A stretch of 64,000 nt of DNA, taken from NCBI GenBank assembly GCA_028279515.1, contig JANQNQ010000008.1, forward strand, positions 656,229-720,228, in the 5' to 3' direction. The stretch is from Flavobacteriaceae bacterium. GTDB taxonomy: Bacteria > Bacteroidota > Bacteroidia > Flavobacteriales > Flavobacteriaceae. The notes beneath the pieces were generated by a model. That model had not been told where the DNA came from. It was given only the letters and a program-made list of their open reading frames with translations, and ran no database searches. Each line of letters opens with the position of its first letter. The stretch's first letter is position 1. A program made the position numbers and the translations under genes. Shown piece by piece: positions 17,801 through 25,516 of this stretch.

Positions 17801-20304
17801 CCAGCGCCTAAACCTGTAAGGTCCCCAGTTCCTAAGGTGTCATCAAAGGTAAACGGATAGGTCGCTCCGCCATCTGTACTGAATTTGATGTTCGACTGCG
17901 TTGCTTCATCTGAGAAACTTACTTGCAGAATTCCATCATTTTGCGAGAGGTCTGCTTCAATGGCAGTATCAATTGTTGCTGTAACAGAGGGTACTGAAGG
18001 GATGGTATAGGTTCCTAATTGTCTCGGGCAATCATTATTCCCTCTTCGTACCCAAATATCATAATCTCCAGCTGCTAACCCAGAAATGGTTTGTGTTCCC
18101 GTATCGTCTAGATAGTTATGGGGGAAAGAATTTCCTCCGTCCAAACTAAATTCAAGATTACTCATATTTGCAACATCGTCGAACGTTACAATAAATGACC
18201 CGTCATTACTGCTTGTACATCCAGCACCGGTGGGAACAATACTTGTGACATTAGGAATCGTATCTACATATAAATATCGGTTATTGGTTGTAGATGTGTT
18301 GCCGCAATCGTTAGAAAATCGCAATCTAAAGCGTACCCCATCTAAACTTTCACTCGGGTTCGTTACCGTCAAAGTCTTTGTTGTTACGCCTGAGTAGGTT
18401 GCATCATTGCTCAAATCGGTCCAGCTACCACTTGCATCATTTTGCCAGATCATGCTATTGGCGTAATCTGCATCAGCAGTAAATGTTGCGATTTCGTCTA
18501 CACATACTGTTTGATTTGTGGTATCCACAGTAATAACTGGATTCTGAGAGGAATAGGCATTTCCTACACCCACCGCGTAAAAAGCATTGGTAACGACTTC
18601 TTCTTCTGTAGAACAATAGCCGTATAGATCTGCTGCCGCTTGTATGCCAGCTGCCCTGGCATCTGCATAATCTGAAGTAGCTGTTAAATAGGACTGCATT
18701 TGCAATGCGATGGCAGCTGCTTTGTCGATTCCCAAGGCAGAAATGGTATAAGCATCGTTGTTGTCATTAGTCCCCGAACCTCCTTGAGAAAGTAGCCAAA
18801 ACCAATAATTCAACACACCGCTGTTGGTGTGAACTCCACAATAATCATTGCTGGTACCTGCTGGAGTGCAACCAGAAACGTTATACCAGTAGGTGCCTCC
18901 ATAAGTGTCTGGCTGTCCATACGTATTTGGGTTTGACATAGAACGAAAGGCTCCGCCACCATTTTCATCGTTGATGAGATCGATGTTTTTGGACGTTCCA
19001 TACGTAGTATTCGCATAATTATCGGTTAGCATGGCCCAGATGTCTGCAAACCCTTCGTCTAAGGCTCCTGATTCGAGCTCATAGTCAAAATCAACGTTTT
19101 TGTTGTTTACACCATGACCTATCTCATGTCCAACCACGTCCAAGTTCGTGAGCGGTGTAAACGATCCGCCTCCATCGCCATAGATCATAAACCCTCTATC
19201 ACTGTTAAAGGCTACCCATGCTGCATTGGTATAATTGGTGTCAAAATGCACATAGGATACAATGGAAGCATTGGCTCCGTCATAACTATCTCTGCCGTGT
19301 TCATTTTTCCAGTAGTCATATACTACCTGCGAACCCCAATGTGCATCTAAAGCATATTGGTCTTCATTGGCACTCATTTCGGCTGCAGTCCAGTTATTGT
19401 TGTTATCCGTAAAGTCTGAAACATAGGTGGCATCATGATAATCATTGATGTTATCGTGATTGTTAAAATTGACAGTTACAATTCCGTTTCGGGTTCCGGC
19501 ACCATGGTTATGTCCTTGGCCTGTATTGGCTCTGGTTTGATCATATAAAATATAATCGGTATCTAAAGTGGTTTCAATGGTCTGTGACCCAGAATATGCT
19601 GTGGCACCGGTTCCTGCAACCAGTGGTGCTAGCCTATTCATGCCATAGGCTTTGGCATTATGATTTCTGTGCCCGCCAGATGCTGAATCAAAACAGGCCC
19701 TGACCATATTCTTATATTTTAGGACCTCACCAGTTTGGGCATCTATGTACACAATGCCCATTTTAAGTTCGGGTTTGGAAGTTCCAATTCCAATTGCGTA
19801 GGTAAGGTGCATAGTTTCAGTTCTTCTATTCGGAAGAATTAGTAGCTCAGGTTCGGGAATTACCGTTTTGGATATCTCATTGTCTCCTATCCAGAAGACA
19901 TCATTGCTTCCAATAAAAGATTTGGCTGTATTTCTAACTTGATCTTTGGAAATACTCGGATTTAGATTAACTCCCTTCGGGCTAAAATAAGCACCTCCAT
20001 ATGTTTGTTTCAATCCGTTCTTTTCATGCACTTTAAGAACTCCGAAATGTACTTTAATGCCATTGTAATATTGCTGATAAGCAGGGTGTCGCATGCCTGT
20101 CTTATCAGTTGTCGTTTCTATTAATCTAAATTCGGTTCCGACAGGTGGTTTTAAGCGAGAAGAAAATAAACCGACATCACTTAAATTTTGAGAGGTTTCT
20201 TCGATCTGCGTCAGTGGGACTTTTCCAAAGGATGTTTGTGCTGTTATTTGCTGAATGGCACAAAGACATAAAACTAAGGAAACAAGAATAGTATTGTTTT
20301 TCAT
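11860..20304 (-). CDS. Giant secreted thermolysin-family (M4) metalloprotease with SprB-like and seven LRR modules
   Basis: The 2814-residue protein starts with signal peptide MKNNTILVSLVLCLCAIQQ. FTP and PepSY-like propeptide regions follow (about 40-205), then the M4 catalytic domain (about 215-590). The zinc site is HEIGH at 393-397 with the Glu of GALDEGFADIW as third ligand. GVHTNSGVLNYWF carries the catalytic His. Ig-like and two SprB-type repeats (about 600-860, SLDGGNSF and STDGGATYPF) come next, followed by seven LRR modules opening with YT.IPDaNFEaaL. The C-terminal 270 residues with EF-hand-like loops match the protein at 4312-9375. No standard T9SS type A tail is seen. It is probably a secreted or surface-attached peptidase; the LRR array may bind substrate or host/prey surfaces (inferred). 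The gene follows the TPR-HTH regulator and has its own terminator. Confidence 0.9.
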   Translation of the reverse strand: MKNNTILVSLVLCLCAIQQITAQTSFGKVPLTQIEETSQNLSDVGLFSSRLKPPVGTEFRLIETTTDKTGMRHPAYQQYYNGIKVHFGVLKVHEKNGLKQTYGGAYFSPKGVNLNPSISKDQVRNTAKSFIGSNDVFWIGDNEISKTVIPEPELLILPNRRTETMHLTYAIGIGTSKPELKMGIVYIDAQTGEVLKYKNMVRACFDSASGGHRNHNAKAYGMNRLAPLVAGTGATAYSGSQTIETTLDTDYILYDQTRANTGQGHNHGAGTRNGIVTVNFNNHDNINDYHDATYVSDFTDNNNNWTAAEMSANEDQYALDAHWGSQVVYDYWKNEHGRDSYDGANASIVSYVHFDTNYTNAAWVAFNSDRGFMIYGDGGGSFTPLTNLDVVGHEIGHGVNNKNVDFDYELESGALDEGFADIWAMLTDNYANTTYGTSKNIDLINDENGGGAFRSMSNPNTYGQPDTYGGTYWYNVSGCTPAGTSNDYCGVHTNSGVLNYWFWLLSQGGSGTNDNNDAYTISALGIDKAAAIALQMQSYLTATSDYADARAAGIQAAADLYGYCSTEEEVVTNAFYAVGVGNAYSSQNPVITVDTTNQTVCVDEIATFTADADYANSMIWQNDASGSWTDLSNDATYSGVTTKTLTVTNPSESLDGVRFRLRFSNDCGNTSTTNNRYLYVDTIPNVTSIVPTGAGCTSSNDGSFIVTFDDVANMSNLEFSLDGGNSFPHNYLDDTGTQTISGLAAGDYDIWVRRGNNDCPRQLGTYTIPSVPSVTATIDTAIEADLSQNDGILQVSFSDEATQSNIKFSTDGGATYPFTFDDTLGTGDLTGLGAGNYDVWVSFGDDSCQKSLGSFTINEIAYTQIPDANFENALNNLTYDNYLGDGKVPTSLVNTLTSLNVRLENITDLTGIENFTALETLIADNNNLTSVDVTNNLVLTQLVVYNNPNLVSFTIADPSIITRVTLSNCNLSGDYDFSSYTSLTNFSVQGNDLTGLNVKNGNNTNFTYFHAGGNSGLNCIVVDDPAYSTANWNNNGGATFSNFCAYTAIPDANFEAALHTLGYDDIAGDGQVPTPLISGITSLDVSNEGISDLTGINDFVALETLRLQYNNLTSLDVSNLSALRVLWAANGNIFTTIDVSNNTALEDFRLRQFRGTTVDLSNNTALTRFACTSCDILTLDTSANTNLSFLDLWDSDITSLDVRSNSNLATLDVAYTDITSLDLSSNTALTNLIANDMNSLSSLNVKNGANTSISTFNTSNTSIPCILVDDVAYSTTNWTNIDGATTFSSLYCDYTAIPDSNFEAALNTLGYDDIAGDNQVPTALIEVVTSLDVNNQVIADLTGIQDFTALTDLNVDNNGLTALDLSNNVNLQVLVADNNNITALDLTSNTALTDLDIRFNQLTTLDVSQNILLTDLNLRQNPLTSIDLSNNVNLQELNLIETGLSALDITNNTNLTHAYIRNNAFTSIDLSQNLLLEVLNLLDNDLTSIDTFTNSALRVLIIDSNDITSFDLSNNTALTRFEASNNNLSALNIKNGNNTAIPTGDFNVTGNPLLTCIAVDDPTWSTTHWTNIDGTANFSDYCEYTLIPDANFEAALDALGYDDITSDGQVPTELIEGITVLDIENEGITDLTGIQDFSALENLFAKDNSLTAIDVTQNSNLRILDIANSSVTSLDLSQNLSLTDIVVNNNALSVMDVSQNTGLNKMYATGNNIASIDLSNNPDLTHLFLNENDLSQIDLSLNTDLQFVNLTGNVLTSLDTTNNPQLQYLDLRDNSLTYLNTKSGGSVTYYLFLYTNNNSDLNCIVVDDLTHANNTYSVDVHTSFSDTYCRYTSVPDANFEARLETLGYDDISADGQVPTALIEVVTSLNVANRSITDLTGIEDFRDLESLVCSNNTFTTFDISSNSNLTSLSAFNCGLTSLDVSNNLSLSNLVIYGNSLTSLDVSANTQLVNLDLLANQLTELDLSNNTLLQILFVEQNDLSSLDLSANSALTQLTCNNNSNLSYLNVQNGNNANVTTFAANNNAGLTCIIVDDVAYSTTNWTTIDVGTTFSSTYCRYTTIPDANFEAALETLGYDDISGDGQVPTTLIETVTTLDVGSKNIANLSGIQDFSALTRLRCHNNSIQNLDLRNNTLLEFIKCDDNNMDVLNLEGLVNFEELVGYGNDFTSFDFSTLTSLRKISLFNNELTTLDLTNNPALAFIRLDNNDLTSLDVRNGYNTNITVFNTNSNVNLDCILVDDAAYSTTNWTSINPTTSFSDTYCRYTAIPDSTFESRLNALGYDDIASDGQVPTALIESVTYLYVPSNGVNDLTGIEDFLALERLICSGNNLTSIDLSTNTQLNDVDLSNNNISSIDITNSTLLEALNLRGNSLSSIDLTSNTALLNLDLTGNDITNLDVSNNVLLTDLDVGGNDMVSLDISNNVSLEYLSIEGLNITTLDISNNTLLNELYFSYTLLTTLDLSNNVVLTYLECEESNQLTDLDLSNNVALLEVLLNDNALLSNLNIKNGNNTSIVDFQTTGTPNLACILVDDAAYSSANWTDIDSTTSFSETTCTTDFSLALHVFLQGAAMNPNTGEESLMRDDLRVAGHIPTTSPYLDALTCNATVFDVTGVDAIVDWIWIELRDETDNTKVMYSRSALLQRDGDVVDVDGTSVLNFSTLNDTYYITVKHRNHLTIMSMAALTYSAGTNNIDFTSSSGTATYGANAQTTYGMPTNTLGMWAGDANTNGEIVFLNTGAESVEIKQTVLDVSAVESPFGASVFYKPQGYYDTDVNMDGEVIFLNAGNELLYIKDNILAHPSNQIFNSVFYKIQQQMP

Positions 20305-20555
20305 GAGGAGGGGATTTGGGATTAAGCAAACTCATTTTCGATGCGAAATATAGAATGGGATTGCGTATTCCTCTAAAAAACAACCTCGTCAAACGTCTCT
20401 ACAAAATCATAAATAATTGATTATCAACAAATTAAAATCATTCGTTTAATGGAAGAACCAGATTCAATGTGTAGAAAAGTGGTTAAAATCGGTCGAAAAA
20501 TGCGAATATAGTATTGGGTCTGATAGACAAAAAAGTATCAAATTTTTGGGGCTAT
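20305..20555. other. Upstream region of the M4-LRR gene
   Basis: This 251-base AT-rich spacer lies between the TPR-HTH regulator and the M4-LRR gene. No gene, strong terminator or clear TAnnTTTG box was identified. The absence of the mosaic repeats found in most other long spacers suggests it is kept for regulation; this is inference. Confidence 0.35.
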
Positions 20556-22403
20556 TTACGATGCTTTTTCAAAAAATTCAAGAAGTGATATTTCATTCGG
20601 AGCATTCAATTTTTTACGAAGTCTATAGCGATTGTTGAAAATACTATCCACAGAAACACCTAGCATATTTGCAATTTCTTTATTGTCTAATCCTAACTTT
20701 TCCAAAGCGATCAAACGCTCTTCAGATTTGGTCAATTTATACCCTTTATCATTAATCCTTGAGAAGAAATACGGATGTACTTTTAAGAATTTTTCTTTAA
20801 AATTATACCAATCGTCACTGGTAAGTATCTTAGCGCTCAACAGTTCTTGAAATTCATCGACCGTATCTGTTGTTTCTAAGCTGTTTTTAATCTTATCGAA
20901 TTGTTCTTGTAATTCGGCTTGCTCCTTACTTTTTTGAAGAAGTTGATGGGTAAACGTATTAAGCTCTTCTTTGCGCTGCTTTAATTTCTCTGCAAGTTGC
21001 TTCCTTCTGTTTTTGCCAAACCACCAAATGGCCAACGCGAGTAGTACCAATGAAAAAATAATAACGACAAGCATATTTCTCTTGCTTTCGGCCAGTGCTT
21101 GTTCTGATTCTAGCCGTTCTATTTCTGAATCTTGTTCTACAAGTTCACGTTGACGCCGCTCTGTTTCAAACTCAGTTTGGTAATATAAGAAGGCATTTGC
21201 TTTTTGAGCCGTATAGATCGAATCTTTTACCTTGGTGTTGGTTTCATACAGTCGTAATGCGTCGCTATATTGACCACGTGTTTTATAAATATCTGCTAAT
21301 TTTTGACGTGATTTTAGTTGTACACTAATATTCGTTCTGGTTTCTTTTTCGACAAGCTTCTCTAATATGGGAATAAGCGCTTCTTCATTGCCAATAGCTT
21401 CAAAATAGGTGGCTTTTGCATCCAACACGTCGGGTTCAATATAATCAGGCACTTCTTTAGTCTTCGTCATTTCATTCATCTGCGCCATAAGCACTTCGGC
21501 TTCTTTTAAACTTTCCGTCTTAACGGCATAAAGCAGCTCATTGTTAAGTATAAATAGCGAATAATAGCCCTTCCAGGATTCATCAAGCTCTTTGTTTTTT
21601 AATTGAATCATCTCATCTAAAAGCGCTCGAACTTTTTCCAAATCTCCAAGTTTGCTATACGCATTCATATTTTGCCCCAGAAGGAGCATATACGTATTAT
21701 AATCCTCATTTTCCCTTGCTTTCTGAAGTAGGCGCTCACGTTCTTGGATACTTTTTTCAACAAAACCATTGATGTTGTAGAGTGATGTTAACTCTGCACC
21801 AACCAGTAAAGCATATTGGTCATCGCCCAATATCTCATATAACTTACCAGCTTTTTCGTAATTCTCTATGGCCGCTACAAATTCGTTTATATCGACGTTG
21901 ACCTGTGCATTGAAAAGCAAGGCATCTGCGGCAAAAATAGAATCACCACTTTTTATGAATAGTTGATAAGAGTCTGCGTAATCCTTTCGAGCTGCCGAAA
22001 ATTTTTCTTCTGTGTAGAACGTTGCAGCACGCTTCAGCAGTAAATGTGCTTCAGAATTTTCTTTTTTAAAGTAAGGCTTAAATTTTAGTAAAGAATCACA
22101 TACTTGCCTAGCTTTTTCTGACTGACCCCTATAAATGTAGTCTTGAATTAAGAAACGTGATTTGGACGCCATCAAATCATATTCCTTTAGGTCTTGTGCC
22201 AATTTGATGTAACGCTCTAAATATACTTTTTGCTCATCACTGTTGCTGCGAATCAGTTCTCTGGTAAGTGTATCCAATACTTTTAATCGTACCTCTCGAT
22301 TAGAGGTCTGTTCTAGAGTTGTTTTGAGGGAATCTATTTTGGACTGAGCATAGCCATTAAGGATGGATAAAAAGAAGGTAAGTACAAAAATAGAATTCCT
22401 CAC
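20556..22403 (-). CDS. TPR-transmembrane-HTH regulator
   Basis: The 615-residue protein has a signal peptide (MRNSIFVLTFFLSILNGYAQ). TPR-like helical repeats span about 30-400 (for example FVAAIENYEKAGKLYEILGD and YSDALRLYETNTKVKD). One TM segment follows (about 440-465, MLVVIIFSLVLLALAIWWF), then a cytoplasmic coiled coil and a C-terminal HTH (about 550-615) with LDNKEIANMLGVSVDSIFN and RLRKKLNAPNEI. Proteins of this layout are common in Bacteroidota. Periplasmic TPRs presumably sense a protein or peptide, and the HTH binds DNA. Its HTH is related to those of the other two regulators in this region. The M4-LRR gene directly downstream is the likely target. Confidence 0.8.
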   Translation of the reverse strand: MRNSIFVLTFFLSILNGYAQSKIDSLKTTLEQTSNREVRLKVLDTLTRELIRSNSDEQKVYLERYIKLAQDLKEYDLMASKSRFLIQDYIYRGQSEKARQVCDSLLKFKPYFKKENSEAHLLLKRAATFYTEEKFSAARKDYADSYQLFIKSGDSIFAADALLFNAQVNVDINEFVAAIENYEKAGKLYEILGDDQYALLVGAELTSLYNINGFVEKSIQERERLLQKARENEDYNTYMLLLGQNMNAYSKLGDLEKVRALLDEMIQLKNKELDESWKGYYSLFILNNELLYAVKTESLKEAEVLMAQMNEMTKTKEVPDYIEPDVLDAKATYFEAIGNEEALIPILEKLVEKETRTNISVQLKSRQKLADIYKTRGQYSDALRLYETNTKVKDSIYTAQKANAFLYYQTEFETERRQRELVEQDSEIERLESEQALAESKRNMLVVIIFSLVLLALAIWWFGKNRRKQLAEKLKQRKEELNTFTHQLLQKSKEQAELQEQFDKIKNSLETTDTVDEFQELLSAKILTSDDWYNFKEKFLKVHPYFFSRINDKGYKLTKSEERLIALEKLGLDNKEIANMLGVSVDSIFNNRYRLRKKLNAPNEISLLEFFEKAS

Positions 22404-22502
22404 GATTCAGTAAGTTATAAGGGTTGACTACAAAAATAGCAGAAAATATGTTGTTAGTACAGAGTAGTGAGTACAGAGTATAAAGTAAATATGTTGAATT
22501 CT

Positions 22503-22591
22503 AAATGTTGAGTGTTGAATGATTGTTTTTTGAGTATTGATGCGTATTTCCCCTCTAGAAAGAGGGGAGGCCGAAGGCAGGGGTGTGTAAA
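22503..22591. repeat. 89-bp near-identical repeat, copy 2
   Basis: This copy matches 11459-11547 at all but one position, including the CCCCTCT/AGAGGGG hairpin and the GGCCGAAGGCAGGGGTG stretch. It lies just upstream of the TPR-HTH regulator gene. Confidence 0.85.
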
Positions 22592-22642
22592 ACAAGGCTT
22601 TAATCAATTGGCCTAAACTAGCATTTAGGAAAATATAAAAAG

Positions 22643-22662
22643 ATTCCCGCCTTCGCGGGAAT
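22643..22662. repeat. REP-like palindrome
   Basis: ATTCCCGC-CTTC-GCGGGAAT is a perfect 8-base stem with a 4-base loop, a common dispersed palindrome type. A stretched relative with the same outer arms lies at 32060-32111. Confidence 0.6.
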
Positions 22663-22777
22663 GACACTAGCGACTAGTGGTCAAGAAAACATAATTCGTG
22701 AACCTGCCCAACTGGTAGAGGTGGGTTCGTGGCAGAATCAAATAATAAATAGTCAATAGAAAATAATCAATACTAAA

Positions 22778-25504
22778 TTAGTTCGCCAGCTGCTTAAACT
22801 TCCCTTTGCTCTTTCTAATACGAACCGCGACCACCTTGTACTCAGGGCACATGGCTTCTGAGTCGTGAATGTCGCCCGTTAGATTATTGATCATGATCTC
22901 AGGGAAGTGGAAGGTCGTACTTAAGATTCCCTTCTTCACATCATCTGTGATACGTGCCTTGACATCCACTTTTCCGCGTGGTGATTCTAAACATACATAG
23001 TCGCCTTCATTGATCAAATGTTCAGCGGCATCCTCCGGATTGATCATCAGATAATCATCAGATAAGATCTGCTCATTAGCAGTACGACGCGTCATAGCAC
23101 CGCAATTGTAGTGCTCTAACTCGCGATTGGTGGTTAGAATATAAGGGTACTCTTTTCCATGTGTAGTGAGCTCTTGTGTCTCTTCCCAAGCGTTGTATTC
23201 AAAATAGCCTTTTCCGCGTTTGAACTCTGTCTTATGAAGGATCTGTGTGTCGGTCCCGTCTTGCGCCACGGGCCATTGCAGTCCGTTGATGCCCAAACGA
23301 TCCCAACGAATACCCGCAAAGAAAGGAACGATCTGCGAGATCTCTTCCAGCATGCCGTCCGGCGTGTAATCGGGTTGTTTGTACCCCATGCGATTCATCA
23401 TGTCCACAATGATCTGTCCGTCTGGTTTCGATCCTTCGATCGGTTCCACCACTTGACGAACCGCTTGTACACGACGTTCCCCATTGGTAAACGTTCCACT
23501 CTTTTCAAGGAAAGAAGCACCTGGTAAAATGACGTCAGCATACTTGGCCGTTTCCGTCATAAATAATTCTTGAACAATGACAAGATCGGTGGCTTGAAGC
23601 GCTTTGATCACTTTTTGTGTATTCGGATCGGTTTGAACCACGTCTTCACCAATGATCCAAATAGCCTTTAGTTTTCCATCCAAAGCGGCGTCAAACATTT
23701 CAGGAATTTTAAATCCGATGTGCTTAGGAACATCCACACCATAGAACTCATTATAGCGTTTGTTCACACTATCATTAGTCACGTCTAAATAACCTGCACC
23801 TTGGTGTGGCTGTACACCCATGTCGGCACTTCCTTGCACATTGTTTTGTCCGCGTAGCGGATTCACTCCAACGCCTCTTCGACCGATGTTTCCAGTCAAT
23901 AGCGCTAGGTCCGCAATCTGCATCACGGTAAACGTTCCTTGCGAATGCTCAGTCACTCCAAGTCCATGAAAAGACATAGCATTCGGTGCCGAAGCATAGG
24001 CGATTGCTGCGGCCTTCACTTGCTCTCTTGGCACGCCTGAAACTTCTTCAAGTTTATCAAGATCAATATTGAGAATCTCTTGTTCAAAGGCATCGTAGCC
24101 TTCGGTTCTACTCGCAATAAAATCTTTGTCAACATAGCCTTCGGTGATGATATAGTACATCATCATATTCAGAACGGCAACGTTGGTTCCAGGGCGAAGG
24201 GCCAAATGGTGGGTGGCATATCTTGCCAACTCGGTACGACGCGGATCGATCACGATGGACACATGATCTGATTTCATGGCGAATTGCTTCAACTTCGCAC
24301 CCGTTACTGGATGCGCATCCGTTGGATTCGCTCCGATCACCATGATGCAGTCTGTATCTTTTAGGTCATCGATCGAATTAGTGGCGGCACCCGTACCAAA
24401 AGTACGTTGCATTCCAAGGGCGGTAGGCGAGTGGCATACTCTTGCACAACCATCAATATTATTGGTTTGAATGACCGCTCTGTAAAATTTCTGCATCAAA
24501 TAGTTCTCTTCGTTGGTACAACGAGAAGAGGAAATTCCGGCTAAAGAATCGGGTCCAAATTCGTCTTTATACTCCGTAAATTTTGAAGCGATATAGTCAT
24601 AGACTTCGTCCCACGTTACTTTTTCAAATTCGCCATTACGTTTGATCATTGGCGAGTTGAGACGCTCGGGATGGTCGTAGAATTTAAAGGCGTAACGTCC
24701 TTTTAAACAAGTGTGTCCTTGATTTACTTCGGCGTCATATGGTGCTGTGATACTTAAGATCTCTCCGTTGCTGGTCGCTACTTCTAAATTACAACCTACA
24801 CCACAGTAGGTGCAAATAGTACGCGTAGTATCGGTGGCTGCGATTGCTTTAGATTGAAAGACATCAGAAATAGCCGATGTCGGACATGCTTGTGAGCAGG
24901 CGCCACAACTCACACAATCAGATTCCATAAAGCTTTGGTCGAAGCCTTTGATGATATGCGAATCAAACCCTCTTCCGGCCATGCTGAGTACAAATTCTCC
25001 TTGCACTTCGTCACAGGCACGTACACAGCGATAGCAGTTGATACACTTCGAAAAGTCAGAGGTCATGTACGGATGACTCAAGTCTTTTTCTTTGTGTAAA
25101 TGGTTATCTCCTTCTGGGTAACGCACTTCTCTGATTCCTACTTGTGCAGCTACGGTCTGCAATTCACAGTTTCCGTTAACTTCACAGGTCAGGCAATCTA
25201 GTGGGTGATCTGTCAAGACTAGTTCGATGATATTTTTTCGAAGCGCTTTAACAGCTTCGGTGCTTGTATAAATGTATTGCCCTTCGGCGACCGGGGTGTG
25301 GCAAGAAGCCATCGTTTTCACTGGACCGTTTTCTTCCAACGCTACTTCAACGCTACACACCCTACAAGACCCAAACGGATCCAAATTCGGAGCGTCACAT
25401 AGAGTAGGGACCAAGTTTTGTTCCTTGTATCTTCTGATAAAGGAAAGCATGGTTTCCCCCTCAACGATCTCAAATGCTTGATTGTCTATATATGCAGTTT
25501 TCAT
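22778..25504 (-). CDS. fdhA: NAD-dependent formate dehydrogenase, alpha (molybdopterin) subunit
   Basis: The 908-residue catalytic subunit oxidises formate to CO2 (reversibly in this family) at a bis-MGD molybdenum site. Its N-terminus is NuoG-like. A [2Fe-2S] site uses C36, C47, C50 and C68, and a His-Cys cluster uses H100, C104, C107 and C113. Two ferredoxin clusters follow (C154/157/160/164 and C197/200/203/207), then the Mo-domain cluster (C231, C234, C238, C266). The metal ligand is Cys357 in GCARVCHSPTA, so this is a cysteine and not a selenocysteine enzyme. No signal peptide is seen, so it is cytoplasmic. It lies 12 bases after the beta-subunit gene, with fdhD upstream, forming a tight operon. 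Confidence 0.93.
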   Translation of the reverse strand: MKTAYIDNQAFEIVEGETMLSFIRRYKEQNLVPTLCDAPNLDPFGSCRVCSVEVALEENGPVKTMASCHTPVAEGQYIYTSTEAVKALRKNIIELVLTDHPLDCLTCEVNGNCELQTVAAQVGIREVRYPEGDNHLHKEKDLSHPYMTSDFSKCINCYRCVRACDEVQGEFVLSMAGRGFDSHIIKGFDQSFMESDCVSCGACSQACPTSAISDVFQSKAIAATDTTRTICTYCGVGCNLEVATSNGEILSITAPYDAEVNQGHTCLKGRYAFKFYDHPERLNSPMIKRNGEFEKVTWDEVYDYIASKFTEYKDEFGPDSLAGISSSRCTNEENYLMQKFYRAVIQTNNIDGCARVCHSPTALGMQRTFGTGAATNSIDDLKDTDCIMVIGANPTDAHPVTGAKLKQFAMKSDHVSIVIDPRRTELARYATHHLALRPGTNVAVLNMMMYYIITEGYVDKDFIASRTEGYDAFEQEILNIDLDKLEEVSGVPREQVKAAAIAYASAPNAMSFHGLGVTEHSQGTFTVMQIADLALLTGNIGRRGVGVNPLRGQNNVQGSADMGVQPHQGAGYLDVTNDSVNKRYNEFYGVDVPKHIGFKIPEMFDAALDGKLKAIWIIGEDVVQTDPNTQKVIKALQATDLVIVQELFMTETAKYADVILPGASFLEKSGTFTNGERRVQAVRQVVEPIEGSKPDGQIIVDMMNRMGYKQPDYTPDGMLEEISQIVPFFAGIRWDRLGINGLQWPVAQDGTDTQILHKTEFKRGKGYFEYNAWEETQELTTHGKEYPYILTTNRELEHYNCGAMTRRTANEQILSDDYLMINPEDAAEHLINEGDYVCLESPRGKVDVKARITDDVKKGILSTTFHFPEIMINNLTGDIHDSEAMCPEYKVVAVRIRKSKGKFKQLAN

Positions 25505-25516
25505 CTCAGTAGCTTT

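Larger units (their letters stand above)
22404..22777. repeat. Intergenic mosaic repeat region (copy C)
   Basis: This spacer of 374 bases contains no gene. It has AGTACAGAGTAGTGAGTACAG-like modules (about 22456-22485), the second copy of the 89-base repeat (22503-22591), and an ATTCCCGC/GCGGGAAT palindrome (22643-22662). A loose GAACC...GGTTC dyad lies at about 22700-22732, downstream of the formate dehydrogenase gene. No clear T-run terminator follows that gene. Confidence 0.6.

Noticed and set aside
22778..25504. Possible selenocysteine formate dehydrogenase
   Set aside because: The active-site codon encodes Cys357 and the frame has no internal TGA.
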